This document shows, piece after piece, positions 1-6,206 of a DNA stretch of 6,658 bases (its first letter is position 1; each line of letters begins with the position of its first letter). Origin of the DNA: Clostridia bacterium (lineage in GTDB: Bacteria; Bacillota_A; Clostridia; UBA1212; UBA1255); assembly GCA_017522515.1 (NCBI GenBank), contig JAFWZH010000268.1, positions 1-6,658 on the forward strand, written 5' to 3'. Both the position numbers and the translations under genes were made by a program. The notes under the pieces are model-generated. The model saw only the letters and a list, made by a program, of their open reading frames with translations. It had not been told where the DNA came from and searched no databases.

Positions 1-170
1 AATCCTGAATCAGAGAGTTGTTCTTTTGATATACCTAATCCTTTAGATATACTTGCTACATCCTTTAAAGAATCTTTTTTCCACTCTTCCGTGAACTCAG
101 GAAATCGAAGTCTTGGAACATTTCCTTTATTGGGTACATTAGGATTTGTATTTTGTTTATCGTTTGCCAT
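1..170 (-). CDS. hsdS: Type I restriction-modification specificity subunit HsdS, N-terminal part (cut by window edge)
   Basis: The DNA-recognition subunit of the type I system; it chooses the bipartite target site for both methylation and restriction. Reading begins at the ATG at 170-168, and 56 codons are open to the window edge. The visible peptide starts MANDKQNTNP, then has the typical HsdS entry PRLRFPEFTEEW at residues 19-30, followed by a stretch (SLKDVASISKG, about 34-44) that opens the first target-recognition domain. This 'PxLRFPEF...W....L.D' pattern is a familiar HsdS N-terminus. It lies 41 bp downstream of hsdM on the same strand, as expected for a co-transcribed hsdM-hsdS pair. 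The leader has no clear Shine-Dalgarno sequence. The variable target domains lie outside the window, so specificity cannot be guessed, nor can it be seen whether alternative hsdS cassettes or an invertase follow. Confidence 0.88.
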   Translation of the reverse strand, partial: MANDKQNTNPNVPNKGNVPRLRFPEFTEEWKKDSLKDVASISKGLGISKEQLSDSG

Positions 171-211
171 AATCATTTGTTTACTTTTAGGTTAAACATT
201 AAGGATTGCAA

Positions 212-1768
212 TTAGTCAACCAATCCTAACTCTTTTAAGTAAACTTCTATTTGAGCATCAAGCTCGGCACGCTGTGCTTCAAGTGTTTTGATGTCTGCCA
301 TCACTGCTTTAATGTCGATTTCCTCTTCCTCTTCAAATGTATCAACATATCTAGGAATATTCAAGTTGTAGTCATTCTCCTTGATTTCATCAAGAGTAGC
401 ACAGTGGCTATATTTCTCAATTTCTTTACGTTCGCGATATGTGGTAACGATTTTTTCAATATGCTCGGGGCGGAGCTTGTTTTGAGTCTTTACCTTCTCG
501 AACTCTTTGCTTGCATCGATAAACAGGATATTATCATCAGCCTGACGGCATTTTTTCAGGACAAGAATACAAGTCGGGATTGATGTGCCATAGAAGATGT
601 TTGCAGGCAAACCGATGATTGCATCAATATAGTTTTTCTTTTCAATAAGGAATTGACGAATTGTACCTTCGGCAGAGCCACGGAACAGCACTCCGTGAGG
701 TGCAACACAAGCCATTGTACCACCTTCATTAAGGTGGTGAACCATGTGAAGAATAAACGCATAGTCGGCTTTGCTCTTTGGTGCAAGTTTGCCGGCTTTG
801 CTGAAACGGTCATCATTATTGAATTTTGCATCTGCACTCCACTCGGCAGAGAATGGTGGGTTAGCAATCACAGCATCGAATTGCGTGTCGCCAAATTCAT
901 CGTGTTCAAGAGTGTCATTGTTCTCAATGCGGAAGTTGTGGAATTTGATACCGTGAAGCAACATATTCATACGACAGAGGTTGAATGTTGTCGGGTTCTT
1001 TTCCTGTCCGTAAATGTCTTCAGCTTTGCCATTGCGTGCAGCACGAATGAGCAATGAGCCGCTGCCGCAAGTGGGGTCATATACATTACGTAAGCGTGTC
1101 TTGCCTGTAGTTACAATATCAGCAAGAATTTGGCTCACCTCCTGAGGTGTGTAGAACTCACCGGCTTTCTTTCCGGCACCGGCTGCAAATTGGCTAATCA
1201 TATATTCGTAAGCATCGCCAAGAATATCTATTTCCTGTGTTGCATCTACACCAAAATCTATCTCATCAAGAGCAAGAAGAACATTGCTGATTAGTGTATT
1301 CTTATCATCAGTTGTTCTACCTAGTTTGGGCGAGGCAAGGTCAATATCTGAGAAGAGACCGCCAAAGTCCTCTTCGCTGTCCTGTCCCAATGTACTATCC
1401 TCAATACGTTTTAATGAACGTTCGAGAACAGGGAGAATAGTCTCTTTCTTCTTGATTAAAGCAATGACCGAAGAGAACAGAAATTCAGGTTCAATGAAAT
1501 AACCGATAGATTCAAGACACTGTGTTTTCACAGCTTCCTGGAGTTCAAGATAATCTTCGTCATCGGTAACTTTCCAAAGTTCCTTGAATGTTATTTCATC
1601 ATCGACAAGAGCGGTGTCTGCAAAATGCTCTATTTTCTCCGACAGATATTTATAGAAGATGAAGCCAAGTGAAAAGTACATAAATTCACCAGCAGACATA
1701 TTTCCTCTCAATGTGTTTGCAACAGTCCAAAGTTGGTTACGCAGTTTTTGCTGAAGTTCTTCGCTCAT
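212..1768 (-). CDS. hsdM: Type I restriction-modification DNA methyltransferase subunit HsdM (N6-adenine)
   Basis: The modification subunit: it transfers a methyl group from S-adenosylmethionine to N6 of adenine in the site chosen by HsdS, and is also needed in the restriction complex. At 518 residues it has the usual length for EcoR124-type HsdM. The first 160 residues or so are the helical HsdM N-terminal domain (NQLWTVANTLRGNM at 11-24). The catalytic domain shows GEFYTPQEV (203-211), the SAM-binding motif I DPTCGSGSLL (231-240), the catalytic motif IV NPPF (303-306), ADYAFI (334-339) and IGLPANIFYGTSIP (385-398). NIPRYVD (470-476) and a charged, likely coiled-coil tail (about 485-515) end the protein; such tails contact HsdS. 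Every key residue is present, so it should be active. The start ATG is at 1768-1766. hsdR lies 136 bp upstream and hsdS 41 bp downstream, same strand. Whether hsdM has its own promoter is unclear: no convincing TAnnTTTG box was found in the gap. Confidence 0.96.
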   Translation of the reverse strand: MSEELQQKLRNQLWTVANTLRGNMSAGEFMYFSLGFIFYKYLSEKIEHFADTALVDDEITFKELWKVTDDEDYLELQEAVKTQCLESIGYFIEPEFLFSSVIALIKKKETILPVLERSLKRIEDSTLGQDSEEDFGGLFSDIDLASPKLGRTTDDKNTLISNVLLALDEIDFGVDATQEIDILGDAYEYMISQFAAGAGKKAGEFYTPQEVSQILADIVTTGKTRLRNVYDPTCGSGSLLIRAARNGKAEDIYGQEKNPTTFNLCRMNMLLHGIKFHNFRIENNDTLEHDEFGDTQFDAVIANPPFSAEWSADAKFNNDDRFSKAGKLAPKSKADYAFILHMVHHLNEGGTMACVAPHGVLFRGSAEGTIRQFLIEKKNYIDAIIGLPANIFYGTSIPTCILVLKKCRQADDNILFIDASKEFEKVKTQNKLRPEHIEKIVTTYRERKEIEKYSHCATLDEIKENDYNLNIPRYVDTFEEEEEIDIKAVMADIKTLEAQRAELDAQIEVYLKELGLVD

Positions 1769-1830
1769 ATTGTAAAGTTTTTATAATTCTTAATTTGCAA
1801 TGTTATTGGCTCGTTTTGTTTTTCGTGCAC

Positions 1831-1863
1831 CGCAGGGAATCACTTTCTGCGATGCTACCTGCG
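1831..1863. repeat. Inverted repeat in the hsdR-hsdM gap
   Basis: A 6-bp inverted repeat, CGCAGG at 1831-1836 and CCTGCG at 1858-1863, with a 21-base loop that holds a further TCTGCG. It sits in the middle of the 136-bp gap between hsdR and hsdM, in a GC-richer patch unlike the A/T-rich leaders of the operon. Function unknown; it could be RNA structure between the two coding regions or the remnant of a small intergenic element. Such short arms can arise by chance. Confidence 0.3.
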
Positions 1864-1885
1864 ACGTTCACTACAAAACTCGCCG

Positions 1886-1908
1886 ATAACAAAACTTTGT
1901 TTTGTTAT
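1886..1908. repeat. Perfect 10-bp inverted repeat spanning the hsdR stop codon
   Basis: ATAACAAAAC (1886-1895) and GTTTTGTTAT (1899-1908) are perfect reverse complements around a 3-base TTT loop. The hsdR stop codon (1907-1905 on the minus strand) lies inside one arm. In the hsdR-hsdM transcript this would form a hairpin right at the end of hsdR. There is no U-tract on either side, so it is not a canonical intrinsic terminator. It may protect the hsdR 3' end, modulate how much transcript continues into hsdM, or be a protein-binding palindrome. Confidence 0.55.
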
Positions 1909-4721
1909 TCCCAAGAGAATGTATTTATAATTGACAGTAATTGTTCGGTAACTCGTTTGATAGCCTTTCTTGTTTTTATTAAACCAAGATGCTGCTCTGC
2001 AATGGCTTCCTGAATTATTTCAGGCTTGTGCTTTTGCAGATAATCATATTCTGCCAAATAGCGTGCAAGCACATCTACGGGTATATTTTCGGTTTCCGAC
2101 AAATCTTTTATCGCTCTTTCTCGTTTTTCTTTCACATAGGTGTTGAGTCTCGCCTCCAAATCAATTGACCCGTCTGCCTTTGCACGTTCAAAGTTTTCTT
2201 TATCATCGTCCACATTCTGCTGAATGAAGCCGTCAATCAGCTTCGCCTTATTACGCATTTCGGCATCTTTAATCATTGTGTCAATGATGTTCCTGCGTTT
2301 TTCCTCGTAATCATCACTTGACGGATTAAGGTCGGCTATGAGTGCAAGGATATATGCTACATTGATTACATCGCTATGAAGCAATTCAAGACAGAAATCA
2401 ATGTCTTCAAGTGTCTTTGGCTCACCGTATGGGGCTTCGGGTTCCGAAGCTATTCCACTTGTCTGTTCCGGTGTTACGACACCCAATGCGATATCAAGGT
2501 ATTTGCTCTTGAAATCGTTGAACTCCTGCTCGGACATATAAAGGCTTGAATCATTAGGGTCGTATTCCTCGTAAATTTGAATTTCAGCCTGTTTTTTTAT
2601 AAGGTCGCGGAATGCTAAAACAAAATCACGCTTGTCATATTCGCTTTGAAGTGTATCTACGAATTGAGGTTTCGGATATTTTTTTAAGAATGCAATCGCG
2701 AGGTCATTAAGTTCTTTTTTTACTTTGTCGAAAGGCTCACGCAGAATATCTTCCGAAGGGCAGTTATTACTGAATAGTTTGATAGAGCTATCGACATTGT
2801 CCTTTAGATTGCGGAAACAGACGATTTTTCCAAAGCGTTTCTTTTCGTTAAGCACGCGATTGGTGCGGCTGAATGCTTGCAACAGCCCGTGGTATTCAAG
2901 TTTCTTATCAACATAAAGCGTATTCAACTTTTTAGAGTCAAAACCAGTCAAGAACATACCTACCACAAGACAAAGGTCAAGAGGTTTCATTTCAGGCTTT
3001 TTCTTCTTCATACGAAGATTTATATCATCGTAATAAGCACTGAAATTCTCTGTGGTAAATGCTGTGCCATACATTTTATTGTAATCATCCATTATGGCTT
3101 GCAATTCATCGGTTTGAACGCTTTCATTCTCAAACCCTCTGTTCATGCCCGTGTATGCATCGTCCTGATTCGTGTTTTGCCCATAGGTGAATACAGCACT
3201 AATCTTTATTTGAGGATTAAGACTCTTGAATATCTTATAGTATTTTATCAGCATAGGAACAGATTGTACTGCGAAAAGAGCATCATACTCTCCGTCGAAT
3301 GTCGATTTATTGAAGTTGTTGAGTATAAACTGGGCAATTTCAGTCATTCTGCCCTCATCATCATATTCAGCTGTTACATTGCCTGTATAATATTCCACCA
3401 AAAAACCAAGTACGTTTTCGTCGGCAATAGCATCTTTTATAAGATACTTATGCAAACAGTCGCCAAATATTTCTTTGGTAGTGTGCCCGTCGATTGAATT
3501 TTCAACGAATATCGGAGTGCCGGTGAAGCCGAATATTTGAGTATTAGTAAAAAACTTCATAATATTCTTATGGCTGTCGCCAAAATGACTTCGGTGGCAC
3601 TCGTCAAAAATCATAACAATCCGTTTGTCTCTAACAGCCAAAAGTTTATTGCTATAATAATCCTTTGATACAGCTGTGTTGAGCTTCTGTATTGTAGTGA
3701 TTATGATTTTACTATTTCCATTCAAGCGTTTGATAAGTTCCGATGTGTTGTCGGTATTATCTACAGCACCCGGTTCAAACGCTTCGTATTCCGATTGTGT
3801 TTGAGTATCAAGGTCGTGGCGGTCAACAACAAACATAACTTTGTCTATTCCGTCTATTTCAGACACCAATTGAGCAGTCTTGAATGATGTTAATGTTTTG
3901 CCCGCACCTGTTGTGTGCCAAATATATCCGTCCTTATTGGTGTTTTGTACACGGTCAAGTATCTTTTCAACGGCATAGAATTGATATGGTCGCAACACCA
4001 TAAGGCATTTATCGCCCTCGTGCATTACAATGTATTTGCTTATCAATTTGCCAAGAGTGCATTTGTCAAAAAACTCATTGGCAAACAGATTGAGGTCATT
4101 GTATGGTGTGTTTGCTGCATCTGTCCAGTTGAATGTGAATTTGTAACCTTGATTGGGATTGTTAGCAAAGTAACGTGTATTCACACCGTTAGAGACTACA
4201 AAAATTTGGATGTAGTCAAATAGTCCGTGGTATGATGTCTTGTGATAACGCTGAATTTGTTGGTATGCTTGTTTCAGTTCAACACCTCTCTTCTTTAGTT
4301 CTATTTGCACTAATGGTAATCCATTGATAAGAATTGTAACATCATACCGGCACTTCTTGCGTCCTTCAATGGTAATTTGATTTGCTACCTGAAATTCGTT
4401 TTTACACCATTGGCTACGATTAAGAAACTCCACCCAAATGCGTTCTCCATCCTCGGTGTCAAGAGGATAAAGGTCTCGAAGCTTCTTCGCTTTGTCAAAG
4501 CGAGTACCACCCTCAAGGTGAATGAGGATTTTCTCAAACTCCTTATCAGTAAACTGTGTACGGTTGTATTTTGAAAGTTCTTTTTGGTTATGCTTCTCCA
4601 GTTGTAATTTGAAGTTCTCAATCAAATTGCTTTCTTCTTTAATCACAACATATTCATAACTCATATTTTGTAATGTCCTTATCAGACCATTTTCCAAAGC
4701 TGCTTCACTCTGTGCTGTCAT
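1905..4721 (-). CDS. hsdR: Type I restriction-modification endonuclease / translocase subunit HsdR
   Basis: The motor and nuclease subunit: it uses ATP to pull DNA past the HsdS-bound site and cuts unmodified DNA at a distance. Numbered from the ATG at 4721 (938 aa), the N-terminal PD-(D/E)xK nuclease shows D127, E141-L-K143 and a QxxxY element (Q155-Y159). The superfamily 2 helicase core follows: Walker A TTGAGKT (270-276), Walker B DECH (373-376), motif III FTGTP (399-403), a motif V-like TGFDSKKLNTLYVDK (592-606) and motif VI QAFSRTNR (615-622). Roughly 655-938 is the helical C-terminal region that docks on the methyltransferase. Length and motifs fit the EcoR124-like HsdR family, somewhat shorter than EcoR124 itself. 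A TTG at 4730 would add three residues, but the ATG is preferred. It is first in the operon; a putative -7 box lies about 32 bp upstream. No frameshift or missing catalytic residue was seen. Confidence 0.96.
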   Translation of the reverse strand: MTAQSEAALENGLIRTLQNMSYEYVVIKEESNLIENFKLQLEKHNQKELSKYNRTQFTDKEFEKILIHLEGGTRFDKAKKLRDLYPLDTEDGERIWVEFLNRSQWCKNEFQVANQITIEGRKKCRYDVTILINGLPLVQIELKKRGVELKQAYQQIQRYHKTSYHGLFDYIQIFVVSNGVNTRYFANNPNQGYKFTFNWTDAANTPYNDLNLFANEFFDKCTLGKLISKYIVMHEGDKCLMVLRPYQFYAVEKILDRVQNTNKDGYIWHTTGAGKTLTSFKTAQLVSEIDGIDKVMFVVDRHDLDTQTQSEYEAFEPGAVDNTDNTSELIKRLNGNSKIIITTIQKLNTAVSKDYYSNKLLAVRDKRIVMIFDECHRSHFGDSHKNIMKFFTNTQIFGFTGTPIFVENSIDGHTTKEIFGDCLHKYLIKDAIADENVLGFLVEYYTGNVTAEYDDEGRMTEIAQFILNNFNKSTFDGEYDALFAVQSVPMLIKYYKIFKSLNPQIKISAVFTYGQNTNQDDAYTGMNRGFENESVQTDELQAIMDDYNKMYGTAFTTENFSAYYDDINLRMKKKKPEMKPLDLCLVVGMFLTGFDSKKLNTLYVDKKLEYHGLLQAFSRTNRVLNEKKRFGKIVCFRNLKDNVDSSIKLFSNNCPSEDILREPFDKVKKELNDLAIAFLKKYPKPQFVDTLQSEYDKRDFVLAFRDLIKKQAEIQIYEEYDPNDSSLYMSEQEFNDFKSKYLDIALGVVTPEQTSGIASEPEAPYGEPKTLEDIDFCLELLHSDVINVAYILALIADLNPSSDDYEEKRRNIIDTMIKDAEMRNKAKLIDGFIQQNVDDDKENFERAKADGSIDLEARLNTYVKEKRERAIKDLSETENIPVDVLARYLAEYDYLQKHKPEIIQEAIAEQHLGLIKTRKAIKRVTEQLLSIINTFSWE

Positions 4722-4752
4722 ATCAACCAATGTGTAAAAATCGTGCTAAATG

Positions 4753-4760
4753 CAAAAATA
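4753..4760 (-). promoter_or_regulatory. Putative Bacteroidetes -7 promoter box for the hsdRMS operon
   Basis: On the minus strand this reads TATTTTTG, a match to the Bacteroidetes -7 consensus TAnnTTTG. Transcription would begin near 4746, leaving a leader of about 25 bases before the hsdR ATG at 4721. A TTTG that could serve as the -33 box lies at 4786-4789, but the spacer of about 25 bp is longer than the usual 19-21, so the upstream half is weak. The surroundings are strongly A/T-rich. Confidence 0.4.
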
Positions 4761-4805
4761 AATAAAATTTATTTTAGAACCGCGCCAAAGGTCAGATTTG
4801 TTAAA

Positions 4806-4813
4806 AACATGTT
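4806..4813. promoter_or_regulatory. 8-bp palindrome AACATGTT next to the AbiGi-family promoter box
   Basis: A perfect 8-bp palindrome that overlaps the first base of the putative plus-strand -7 box, where a repressor could block transcription of the AbiGi-family gene. Such a short palindrome is expected by chance at appreciable frequency in A/T-rich DNA, so this is a weak operator candidate only. Confidence 0.2.
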
Positions 4814-4820
4814 ACCTTTG
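4813..4820 (+). promoter_or_regulatory. Putative Bacteroidetes -7 promoter box for the AbiGi-family gene
   Basis: TACCTTTG matches the Bacteroidetes -7 consensus TAnnTTTG. Transcription would start near 4827, giving a leader of about 30 bases before the ATG at 4859. No TTTG stands at the ideal -33 spacing; the nearest, 4797-4800, is only 12 bp upstream. The box faces away from the putative hsdR promoter, so the 137-bp region between the two start codons appears to drive both transcripts divergently. Confidence 0.45.
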
Positions 4821-4858
4821 CTGTAATTAAAATAATTGAATACAAAAAGTAATTGATT

Positions 4859-5665
4859 ATGGGACTAAGTTCGAATACATTGTGGCATCAAACAAAAAAG
4901 GGTGCTTTAGAAAGAATAATAAAAGAGAAACGATTTTCATTTTCTTACAGTAAAGAAACAATGCCAAATAATGAAGTTATGGCATTCCCTATGATTAGTC
5001 TTTGTGATTTACCCTTTTCAGAGTTTGCTGATTATATTACTAAATATGGAGGATATTCTATAGGAATGTCAAAGGAATGGGGTTTAAGAAATAGATTTAA
5101 TCCTGTGTGGTATTGTAATTATGATTCTTGTGCAATAGAAAATATTAAGCATTCTGGAATATTCTATGAGGCATCTTCTTATATAAAACCAATAGAGGGA
5201 GAATTGATTGTCCGAGGTCGAAAATTTAACAACTACCGTTATATGGATGAAAGAGAGGTGAGATTAACACCTCAAAAAAATGAACTTCAAGAAAGAGGTA
5301 TAAAACCATATTTGACAGTTGAAGAGTATAAAACATATAAAGAACAAAATAATGATTCCTCAAAAATACCTCTACACATTCCATTTGAATGGAATGATAT
5401 TAAGTACATTATTGTACAAAACAGCGATAATAAAGATGAATTCAGAGAATTATTAAAAAAGTTTGGATGCAATAACAACAATATTCATATTTACGACAGC
5501 AAGCAGATTAAAGAAGATATTATTGGAATTGGTCACAACAAAGAGGCAAGGTTTTATTTTCCTGAAAATCATAAGGAATTGATGAATATAGCGATGCTAT
5601 TATCACAGCAAAAAGGGGCGGACCTAAAATCTATGATAGAAAAATTGAAAAACAACAAAGAATAA
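4859..5665 (+). CDS. AbiGi-family abortive-infection (phage defence) protein
   Basis: A 268-aa soluble protein with no signal peptide or membrane segment, recognised as a member of the AbiGi family (Pfam 'putative abortive phage resistance protein AbiGi'). Diagnostic stretches in order: LWHQT (8-12), FPMISLCDLPFSEF (43-56), YGGYSIGMSKEWG (63-75), NPVWY (81-85), YMDEREVRL (128-136) and IKYIIV (181-186). A charged C-terminal extension (about 220-268) ends in a lysine-rich tail. In Lactococcus, AbiGi is encoded with the larger AbiGii and the pair causes abortive infection; databases label AbiGi as antitoxin by analogy. Here no AbiGii-like gene is adjacent: hsdR diverges upstream, and downstream is only a broken minus-strand gene 2 bp away. 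The ATG at 4859 is preferred to a TTG at 4853 two codons earlier. The gene is visibly more A/T-rich than the DNA to its right, fitting horizontal acquisition. The family call is fairly firm; the biochemical activity is unknown. Confidence 0.78.
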   Translation: MGLSSNTLWHQTKKGALERIIKEKRFSFSYSKETMPNNEVMAFPMISLCDLPFSEFADYITKYGGYSIGMSKEWGLRNRFNPVWYCNYDSCAIENIKHSGIFYEASSYIKPIEGELIVRGRKFNNYRYMDEREVRLTPQKNELQERGIKPYLTVEEYKTYKEQNNDSSKIPLHIPFEWNDIKYIIVQNSDNKDEFRELLKKFGCNNNNIHIYDSKQIKEDIIGIGHNKEARFYFPENHKELMNIAMLLSQQKGADLKSMIEKLKNNKE

Positions 5666-5667
5666 AC

Positions 5668-5811
5668 CTACATCGCCCCACTTGCGGTAACAGGGAACAT
5701 TTCTCTGTAAGGGAACTTCTCTGCCCCGATATACAGCGTATCAAACGCATCGGTGCCGTCTGTGCGATGTTCGAGCAGGTTTTCTTCTGTCTCGTCCAAC
5801 TTCTCACCGCC
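5668..5811 (-). pseudogene. 3' remnant of an unrecognised minus-strand gene
   Basis: The frame ending at the TAG at 5670-5668 encodes about 47 residues that look like the C-terminus of a genuine protein: an acidic, helix-like stretch (EKLDETEENLLEH) followed by DAFDTLYIGAEKFPYREMF, ending SGAM. Composition is protein-like, unlike the other frames here. Going upstream, the frame stays open into the 77-bp repeat at 5811, but there the peptide becomes low-complexity and its only Met would come from the repeat, so I take the repeat boundary as the break point. Its stop lies 2 bp from the stop of the convergent AbiGi-family gene, suggesting that this tail marks one edge of an insertion or rearrangement. 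I do not recognise the parent family. It could instead be a small intact 72-codon gene starting at 5886, which I think less likely. Confidence 0.45.
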
Positions 5812-5887
5812 TTTGACAACACTCGCTGACCGTGACCCGCACGGCACGACTACACCGTGCTGCGTGCGACCTATCACTGCTCGCATT
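5811..5887. repeat. 77-bp direct repeat, copy 1
   Basis: First copy of a 77-bp sequence beginning CTTTGACAAC and ending CTCGCATT. It matches copy 2 at 76 of 77 positions (G at 5862 here, A at 5947 there). An 8-base linker (GTCTAAAA, 5888-5895) gives a period of 85 bp. The unit is GC-rich and holds competing inverted repeats: CCGTG (5830-5834) with CACGG (5840-5844), and GCACGG (5839-5844) with CCGTGC (5855-5860). GACAA near its left end faces TTGTC (5886-5890) just past its right end, so the unit could fold as a closed, branched hairpin. No credible coding potential. Confidence 0.9.
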
Positions 5888-5895
5888 GTCTAAAA

Positions 5896-5972
5896 CTTTG
5901 ACAACACTCGCTGACCGTGACCCGCACGGCACGACTACACCGTGCTACGTGCGACCTATCACTGCTCGCATT
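5896..5972. repeat. 77-bp direct repeat, copy 2
   Basis: Second copy of the repeat, in the same orientation and 85 bp further on, with one substitution (A5947). It keeps all the internal inverted repeats of copy 1. Immediately after it the sequence diverges: the GTCTAAAA linker is replaced by AATTTCATTG, so this is the end of the tandem. Near-identity suggests recent duplication or selection on the folded structure. Confidence 0.9.
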
Positions 5973-5991
5973 AATTTCATTGAACCAGCTT

Positions 5992-6004
5992 TCACTCGCA
6001 GTGA
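5992..6004. repeat. Short hairpin TCACT-CGC-AGTGA
   Basis: A perfect 5-bp inverted repeat with a 3-base loop, 19 bp after the end of repeat copy 2. Its right arm overlaps the outer arm of the larger hairpin at 6000-6031, so the two structures are mutually exclusive on one strand. No T-run follows on either strand. Confidence 0.45.
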
Positions 6005-6031
6005 GATTACAAGTTAAACTTGTATCTCGCT
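6000..6031. repeat. Strong bulged hairpin
   Basis: AGTGAGAT (6000-6007), a single bulged T (6008) and ACAAGT (6009-6014) pair with ACTTGT (6018-6023) and ATCTCGCT (6024-6031) around a TAA loop. That gives 14 base pairs, one of them a G-T wobble that pairs on only one strand's transcript. It is the longest stem in the right part of the window. There is no U-tract, so it does not look like an intrinsic terminator. It could be a recombinase or regulator site, a single-strand DNA hairpin, or RNA structure. Confidence 0.6.
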
Positions 6032-6183
6032 CGCTTAATCGCAGCATTGTCGAATATCCACAAGGGGAATTTCGCTTATCGAGATTTTTTATGTGCATAC
6101 AAGGGCAACACGGTAAGGATATAACTCATCAAGGATTATCAGGAAAAATTTACCCGGCGGGCTACAAGAAATTGTTTGGTAAA

Positions 6184-6206
6184 GCGACAAAAAAAAGAGC
6201 GACAAA
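6184..6206. repeat. Direct repeat GCGACAAA with 15-bp period around an A-run
   Basis: GCGACAAA occurs at 6184-6191 and again at 6199-6206, separated by A-rich sequence. On the minus strand this reads as two TTTGTCGC words separated by a T-run. Phased short direct repeats of this kind are typical of regulator or integrase arm sites, but two copies are too few for more than a suggestion. Confidence 0.4.

Noticed and set aside
1..170. Phase-variable hsdS shufflon
   Set aside because: Common in Bacteroidales type I loci, but only the first 56 residues of HsdS are in the window and no inverted repeat or recombinase gene is visible, so it cannot be claimed.
1886..1908. Intrinsic terminator at the end of hsdR
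   Set aside because: The stem is perfect but A/T-rich and has no U-tract on either strand, and the same-strand hsdM follows; called an inverted repeat only.
2877..3497. Plus-strand open frame of 206 codons inside hsdR, and smaller ones inside hsdM
   Set aside because: They are antisense shadows of strongly supported minus-strand coding regions with intact catalytic motifs, and their own peptides show no family pattern.
4722..4730. TTG start for hsdR at 4730 (and likewise a TTG at 4853 for the AbiGi-family gene)
   Set aside because: Each adds only two or three residues before an in-frame ATG, with no ribosome-binding sequence favouring it; the ATG starts are preferred.
5668..5886. Full 72-codon minus-strand gene starting in the 77-bp repeat
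   Set aside because: The first 24 or so codons are simply the repeat read backwards; only the last 47 look like protein. Kept as a 3' remnant instead.
5811..5972. CRISPR-like array
   Set aside because: Only two copies, a 77-bp unit and an 8-base linker do not fit CRISPR repeats and spacers, and no cas gene is present.
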